DNA of 64,000 bases from JANNSX01 sp041397825. Its GTDB lineage: Bacteria > Pseudomonadota > Alphaproteobacteria > Rhizobiales > Hyphomicrobiaceae. The stretch lies in the NCBI GenBank assembly GCA_041397825.1, contig JAWKVX010000005.1, forward strand, positions 62,001 through 126,000, given 5' to 3'. Of this stretch, positions 59,787 to 64,000 are shown in pieces. A model generated the notes under the pieces. The model was given only the letters and a program-made list of their open reading frames with translations. It ran no database searches and was not told the origin of the DNA. Position 1 is the first letter of the stretch; each line of letters opens with the position of its first letter. The position numbers and the translations under genes are program-made.

Positions 59787-61829
59787 TCACACATCTTTCG
59801 CTATTCTCAGCGCATCCAGGATTGCCGCGTGCACGTCGCGTGAGGCGGCGGCGTCACCGATGAGAAAGAGGGCGGGGCCATTGGAACTCGCCATGGCGAG
59901 CGCCGGCTGCGGGCGGTTCTCGCGCAGCGCGGCGGCGTCGGTGGCGCCCTTGTTGCGCGAGCCGGCCTTGAGCGCGTGATAGATCCCATCGTTTGGTTCG
60001 GTTCCAAGCTCGGCAACGATGGTTGCGACGTCACGGGTTTCGATACCGTCGCCATATTCGTGACGGAGCGTCGCCCGGTAGTGATTGCCCTCGCGCGAGA
60101 TGCCGATCAATCGCCGATCTGTTGTCAGCCGCACGCCGCGCCGCGCAAAATTGCCGAGGTAGACCGGATAAGTCGAGCCGCCAAGCTCGCGGCCGACCAT
60201 CCGGTCGGGCGTCACGATCTCGACCTCGAGGCCAAGCGTGCAAAGATGATCAGCGAGAGAGATCGCGGCATGGCTGCCGCCTTCGTCAATGATCAGCGCA
60301 GGGCTTGCGGGGGGCTCCGATTTTTCAAGCACCTCGGACGTCGAAAGCGCATGCGCGCCACCCGGCACCTCCGCCATGCGCGGTGTGCCGCCCGTAGCAA
60401 CGAATACTACGTCTGGCGAAAGCGCTCTGACCTCCTCGGCCTCGGCCAGCGTTTCAAATCGGATGTCGACACCCAGATGCTCGACCTCCGCGGAGAGCCA
60501 GTCGACGATGCCGATGAGATCGCGTCGCCAGCCGGACCGGGCCGCCAGCAGAACCTGCCCGCCGAGCCTGCCACTCGCCTCGAAAAGTGTCACCGCGTGT
60601 CCACGTAAGGCTGTGACGCGGGCCGCCTCGAGCCCTGCCGGTCCGCCACCGACCACGACGACACGCCGTCTGGGACTCGTGCTCTTTTCGACTGTCTGCG
60701 GGAGCGTCAGCTCGCGGCCCGTCGCTGGATTGTGCAGACACAAGGCGTCACGGCCCGAATAGATGCGATCGATACAGTAGGCGGCTCCGACGCAAGGTCG
60801 GATGCGATCCGCGCCACCCTCCTTGAGCTTGGCCACGATTTGCGGATCGGCGAAATGCGCCCGAGTCATGCCGACGAGGTCGGCGGCGCCGGACTCGATC
60901 GCATGGGCTGCCGTCGAGACATCGGCAATGCGTCCCGCATGAATGACCGGTACGCCGACTTCCGCGCGGAAGCGGCGAACGATGTCGAGAAACGGCCCCA
61001 ACGGCGCGTTCATGCCGGCGATCAGCTCCGAGAGCCCGCGCGTCGAGGCGGCGCCGGTGCCGTTGAGATTGAGAAGATCGTAGAGGCCGGCCGTATAGAG
61101 TCGCTTGGCAAGGACGATCGTCTCGGTGAGGTCGGGGCCCCCTTCCCTGGATTCGTCGACCGCGGTTCGCAGCGAGAGCAGGAAGCCCTTGGGCGTCCGC
61201 GCCCGCACCTCTTTCAGAATGCGCTCGAGAAAGCGGCAGCGGTTTTCGATGCTGCCGCCGTACTCGTCCTCTCGGCGATTGGCGTCCAGCGAAAGGAACT
61301 GTCCGGGCAGATGGGAGGAGATCAGGATCTCGACGCCGTCCAATCCGCCCTCCGCGCAGCGTGCCGCCGCCACACCATAGTCGGTGATGACGCGCTCGAT
61401 GTCCTCAATCTCCATGGCACGCGGTACGGCATGATGCGCTGGGTCGCGCACCGCAGAGGGGCCAATCGGTGTGATCCAATCGCCCAAATTCCAGCCGGTG
61501 CGCCGGCCCATATGCGAAATCTGGCAGGTGAGGTGGGCGCCGTGAGCATGAATGCGCTGGGCGAACCTCTGGAAATGCGGAATGACCGCGTCCCGCGAGA
61601 CATCGATCTGACCGTAGATCGGCGCGATGTCCGGCGAGACGATGGAGGAGCCGCCGAACATCGTCATGGCGGCGCCACCCTTGGCCTTCTCCTCGTGATA
61701 GCGGATGTAGCGCTCGCCCGGCATGCCGGCCTCGGCATAACCCGAGGCATGGCTCGTCGAGACGATGCGGTTGCGAAAGGTGATGCCCGCTGCGGTGAAT
61801 GGAGTAAGTAGGATATCGAGGTTGCTCAT
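59787..61829 (-). CDS. FMN/FAD-dependent demethylase of the trimethylamine dehydrogenase family
   Basis: A 680-residue old-yellow-enzyme-type flavoprotein. The N-terminal TIM barrel (1-370) binds FMN (LLTPFTAAGITFRNRIVSTSHASGYAE, HLTCQISHMGRRTGW, SLRTAVDESREGG). A 4Fe-4S site follows (CVGAAYC, CLHNPATGRE region). The C-terminal NAD(P)/FAD domains have VVVVGGGPAGLEAARV near 385 and end with FLIGDAAASRDVHAAILDA. Relatives include trimethylamine and dimethylamine dehydrogenases, dimethylglycine demethylase DgcA and N-methylproline demethylase. The neighbouring glxBCD and sarcosine-oxidase-like genes favour an N-methylated substrate. Translation is coupled to the upstream methyltransferase (ATGA). 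Confidence 0.92.
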   Translation of the reverse strand: MSNLDILLTPFTAAGITFRNRIVSTSHASGYAEAGMPGERYIRYHEEKAKGGAAMTMFGGSSIVSPDIAPIYGQIDVSRDAVIPHFQRFAQRIHAHGAHLTCQISHMGRRTGWNLGDWITPIGPSAVRDPAHHAVPRAMEIEDIERVITDYGVAAARCAEGGLDGVEILISSHLPGQFLSLDANRREDEYGGSIENRCRFLERILKEVRARTPKGFLLSLRTAVDESREGGPDLTETIVLAKRLYTAGLYDLLNLNGTGAASTRGLSELIAGMNAPLGPFLDIVRRFRAEVGVPVIHAGRIADVSTAAHAIESGAADLVGMTRAHFADPQIVAKLKEGGADRIRPCVGAAYCIDRIYSGRDALCLHNPATGRELTLPQTVEKSTSPRRRVVVVGGGPAGLEAARVTALRGHAVTLFEASGRLGGQVLLAARSGWRRDLIGIVDWLSAEVEHLGVDIRFETLAEAEEVRALSPDVVFVATGGTPRMAEVPGGAHALSTSEVLEKSEPPASPALIIDEGGSHAAISLADHLCTLGLEVEIVTPDRMVGRELGGSTYPVYLGNFARRGVRLTTDRRLIGISREGNHYRATLRHEYGDGIETRDVATIVAELGTEPNDGIYHALKAGSRNKGATDAAALRENRPQPALAMASSNGPALFLIGDAAASRDVHAAILDALRIAKDV

Positions 61830-62521
61830 GGCAGCGTGCTGATCCTCCAGGCGCCCAGGCTCTTATCCGCCCACAATCCACCGTCCTCCGTGCAGTTCTC
61901 GACGAGGAGATGTTGCGGCGGTCCCCATAGGAACGGGGGACGCTCGAAATTGAGAGGGCGCCAATCGGCGTCCTCGCAGTCATGGTTGTTCTCGAGATCC
62001 GTGAACGTGGTCGTGATCAGCCATTGGGCACCGGATGCACGGAAGCTGGCCACCGCGCGGCCAATCGTTTCATAGGAGAAGTGGACCAGACAGTCGCGGC
62101 AGAGAATGACATCGGCCTTGGGAAGGGTGTCGTGCGTCAGATCGGCGAGGATATATCGGCGGCCGCGGACGGCTCGGGTTTGCATCGCCGCGATCAGCTC
62201 CGGCACGATGTCGATTCCCGTATAGGCGACGTCGAGATCGATGCGGCCGATCCAGCCGCCATCGCCGCACGGGGCATCGAGAAGTGATTGCGCGCCGAGT
62301 TTGCAAAGCAGCAAAGGCAGCTCGCTTCGCAACGTTGCCGTCGCGGCGTCCTCTGAGCCCAGACCCGAGACGGACGTCTCGGCGCCCCAGAGATTGGTGC
62401 GGTGGATGCGCTCGAATTTCTGGGCGAGGTCGAGTCCGCCGTAGCTCGCCCGATCCGTCGCGTAGCGGAGCTGGGCCAGCGCGCGCGGACGCTCGGCATC
62501 CCTGATCGGTATTCTTGGCAT
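61826..62521 (-). CDS. Class I SAM-dependent methyltransferase
   Basis: A 231-residue methyltransferase (start ATG 62521; a TTG at 62584 would add 21 residues but leaves only 11 nt to the divergent gene). SAM motif LLDAPCGDGGWIGRI near residue 80, then YTGIDIVPELIAAM, and motif IV VILCRDCLVHFSYETIG near 138. Motif and length resemble bacterial methyltransferases that act on small molecules, but no substrate is evident. It is upstream of and overlapping the demethylase gene. Confidence 0.85.
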   Translation of the reverse strand: MPRIPIRDAERPRALAQLRYATDRASYGGLDLAQKFERIHRTNLWGAETSVSGLGSEDAATATLRSELPLLLCKLGAQSLLDAPCGDGGWIGRIDLDVAYTGIDIVPELIAAMQTRAVRGRRYILADLTHDTLPKADVILCRDCLVHFSYETIGRAVASFRASGAQWLITTTFTDLENNHDCEDADWRPLNFERPPFLWGPPQHLLVENCTEDGGLWADKSLGAWRISTLP

Positions 62522-62595
62522 CGCTTCCACCGCAGCTTCTGTTTCGGACAGGGGGAGCGTAAAATCGTCCGGATCGGCAGACAACAGGTGCGAGA

Positions 62596-63228
62596 ATGGC
62601 TGGAGACAAGCACAAGGGCTTGCTGGGCTCTGTTTACGCGGCCAAGAGCCCGGACGAGATCGCGGCGCTTTACGATGCGTGGGCGGCCACCTACGAGAAA
62701 GAGATGGCCGAGATCGGCTATCGCCACCCGAGTGTCGGCCTGGCGCTGCTCACGCGCCATCTTGCTCGAGGAGCGGCGCCCGTGCTCGACGCGGGCGCCG
62801 GTACCGGATTGCTTGGCGAGTGGCTCGCCATCTTGGGTTACCCGCATGTCGAGGCGCTCGACATCTCAGAGGGCATGCTGGCCGTCGCTGCGGCGAAGGG
62901 CTGCTACCGGAAGCTGCACCGGCTGGCGCTCGGCGGGGCTCTGCCGTTCGCCGACGGACAATTCGCCGGCGTTACGGCGGTTGGCGTGTTCTCGACCGGT
63001 CATGTCGGTCCCGAGGGGCTCGGCGAGCTTGTTCGTTGCACGCGCAAGAACGGTGTGATCGTGCTGACGATCAAGCTCGCGCTCTGGGAGAGGAGTTTCC
63101 GTGCGGCGGTGGCGGAGCTGGTTGGGGCCGGGTGTGTGTCCATCGCGGAGGAAACTCCGCCCTACGTGTCGATGCCAACCGACAAGGCGACGACACCGAG
63201 CAAGGGCATGGTGCTGCGGGTGTCCTAG
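62596..63228 (+). CDS. Class I SAM-dependent methyltransferase
   Basis: A 210-residue methyltransferase with AALYDAWAATYEKEMAEIGYRHP near residue 22, the SAM motif VLDAGAGTGLLGEWLAILGY near 58, and LDISEGMLAVAAAKGCY near 83. Motif IV reads GVTAVGVFSTGHVGPEGLGELVRC. The layout matches small Ubi/UbiE-like or Williams-Beuren-type methyltransferases. It is divergent from the other methyltransferase gene and ends close to the convergent oxidase gene. Substrate unknown. Confidence 0.88.
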   Translation: MAGDKHKGLLGSVYAAKSPDEIAALYDAWAATYEKEMAEIGYRHPSVGLALLTRHLARGAAPVLDAGAGTGLLGEWLAILGYPHVEALDISEGMLAVAAAKGCYRKLHRLALGGALPFADGQFAGVTAVGVFSTGHVGPEGLGELVRCTRKNGVIVLTIKLALWERSFRAAVAELVGAGCVSIAEETPPYVSMPTDKATTPSKGMVLRVS

Positions 63229-63300
63229 TCTTCTCCACGATGAGATGACCCCAGCAACCGGCGTCGCGCCTGCTGTCGTGCTTGGCGAATGCGCGTTCGT

Positions 63301-64000
63301 CTAGCGTCCGCTTGGGCTCTCTGCGGGGGTGAGCTTGCGCCGGCCGGCGATCTTGAAGCGGTCGGCAGTGGCGTAGGCGCGGAACCCAACGCCGGCGACG
63401 AAATCGCCGAAGACCGGACCATGTTTGAAAAGGTGTCCCGAGCAGCCGCCCGCAAGCAGTACATTCTGGTGTCTGGGATGCCAGTCGACGATGAAATGTG
63501 TGTCAGGCGTCAGGTTGATCTGATTGAATTTCGAATCTACGACGCGCTCGCCGACGAGGCCGGGAAAGCGCTTGGCGATGTAGCGCCGTGTTCGAGCCAG
63601 CGTCTCATGCCGGATCAGGCGCTCATCCTTGTCGAGATCGATGTGATCGGGGATGACGACAGCGGCCTTGACGCCCGAGCCCTCGACCGAGGGCAAGCCG
63701 AACGAGCGCTCGCCGTGGTCGATCCAGCACGGCATGTTCTCTTGGTCGAACGAGGTGCTGCCATCGGGCGTGGAGGTATAGAGAACGTTGACGCCGACCA
63801 CGCGCGATATCGGCTTGACCGTGCGTGGGAACATGTCACCCATCCAGGCGCCTGTCGCGATCACGATCAGATCCGCCTCGAGCGGCTTGCCGTCGAGCAT
63901 CGGACGCTCGTCGCCATCCGTCGTGACCCGGCCGCGCAGCACTCGGCCGCCACCCTTGCGGAACAGGTCGACCGTCGTGATCACTGCGCGATGCGCCATG
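63301..64000 (-). CDS. Sarcosine oxidase/N-methyltryptophan oxidase-like flavoprotein, 5' end beyond window
   Basis: The C-terminal 233 residues of a DAO-family FAD oxidase; the frame continues past the window edge, and the Met near the edge is most likely internal. Recognised from LIVIATGAWMGDMFPR, NLTPDTHFIVDWHP and VLLAGGCSGHLFKHGPVFGDFVAG, which match monomeric sarcosine oxidase. In the latter a Cys just before TPD binds FAD covalently; here the corresponding residue is Asn (KFNQINLTPD). It probably oxidises an N-methyl amino acid, consistent with its neighbours. Confidence 0.88.
   Translation of the reverse strand, partial: MAHRAVITTVDLFRKGGGRVLRGRVTTDGDERPMLDGKPLEADLIVIATGAWMGDMFPRTVKPISRVVGVNVLYTSTPDGSTSFDQENMPCWIDHGERSFGLPSVEGSGVKAAVVIPDHIDLDKDERLIRHETLARTRRYIAKRFPGLVGERVVDSKFNQINLTPDTHFIVDWHPRHQNVLLAGGCSGHLFKHGPVFGDFVAGVGFRAYATADRFKIAGRRKLTPAESPSGR

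Overview
The window is GC-rich, densely packed chromosomal DNA from an alphaproteobacterium, most likely of the order Hyphomicrobiales (Rhizobiales). The assignment rests on the hemC-hemD-mitofilin-hemY block divergent from tsaD-gpsA, the helix-hairpin extension on ribosomal protein L21, the glxBCD (N-methylglutamate-synthase-type) genes, and the long strings of catabolic genes with ABC importers and FCD-type GntR, AraC and RutR-like TetR regulators. I see no phage, insertion sequence, CRISPR array or rRNA. Most genes sit in tight operons with ATGA or TGATG overlaps.

Left part (1-24 kb). A three-subunit molybdenum hydroxylase (coxMSL type, minus strand, large subunit cut by the window edge) is followed by a DUF1638 gene and two GNAT genes. 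Then come a lipid glycosylation module (GT2 plus small LAB_N membrane protein, divergent from a GT39), 3-hydroxybutyrate dehydrogenase, an EamA exporter, and a RutR-like regulator facing an ABC importer across a near-perfect RutR operator. Two DUF1761 membrane proteins follow. The housekeeping block comprises an EtfB-methyltransferase-like gene, an EVE-domain gene, a YciI-like gene, gpsA, tsaD, hemC, hemD, a mitofilin-like gene, hemY and tRNA-Thr(CGU).

Central part (23-47 kb). This is the most unusual region: a long plus-strand locus that reads as one catabolic system for an unidentified carboxylated or heterocyclic substrate. It has a complete branched-chain-amino-acid-type ABC importer whose LivF ATPase is fused to a Tm-1-like (UPF0261) domain. 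A stand-alone Tm-1 TIM-barrel protein follows, then an approximately 1180-residue flotillin-like protein with a hendecad coiled coil containing eight 44-residue repeats. Two START-like (SRPBCC) proteins come next, then a second Mo-hydroxylase (FAD subunit, 2Fe-2S subunit, and a large subunit encoded as two consecutive ORFs) with CoxD-like and CoxE-like maturation proteins. Hydrolytic enzymes finish the string: amidohydrolase, metallo-beta-lactamase-fold lactonase, and a SMP-30/isochorismatase fusion. An AraC regulator and a leader with two hairpins lie upstream of the permeases.

Right part (47-64 kb). It contains a BMP-type binding protein convergent with an 8-oxoguanine-deaminase-like amidohydrolase that probably starts at ATT. 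A PAS histidine kinase with a single-domain response regulator, an SDR/glutamine-amidotransferase pair, rplU-rpmA and a DUF3108 protein follow. The last block looks like methylated-amine metabolism: a GntR regulator with a perfect palindromic operator, glxBCD, a trimethylamine-dehydrogenase-type flavoenzyme, two methyltransferases and a truncated sarcosine-oxidase-like flavoprotein.
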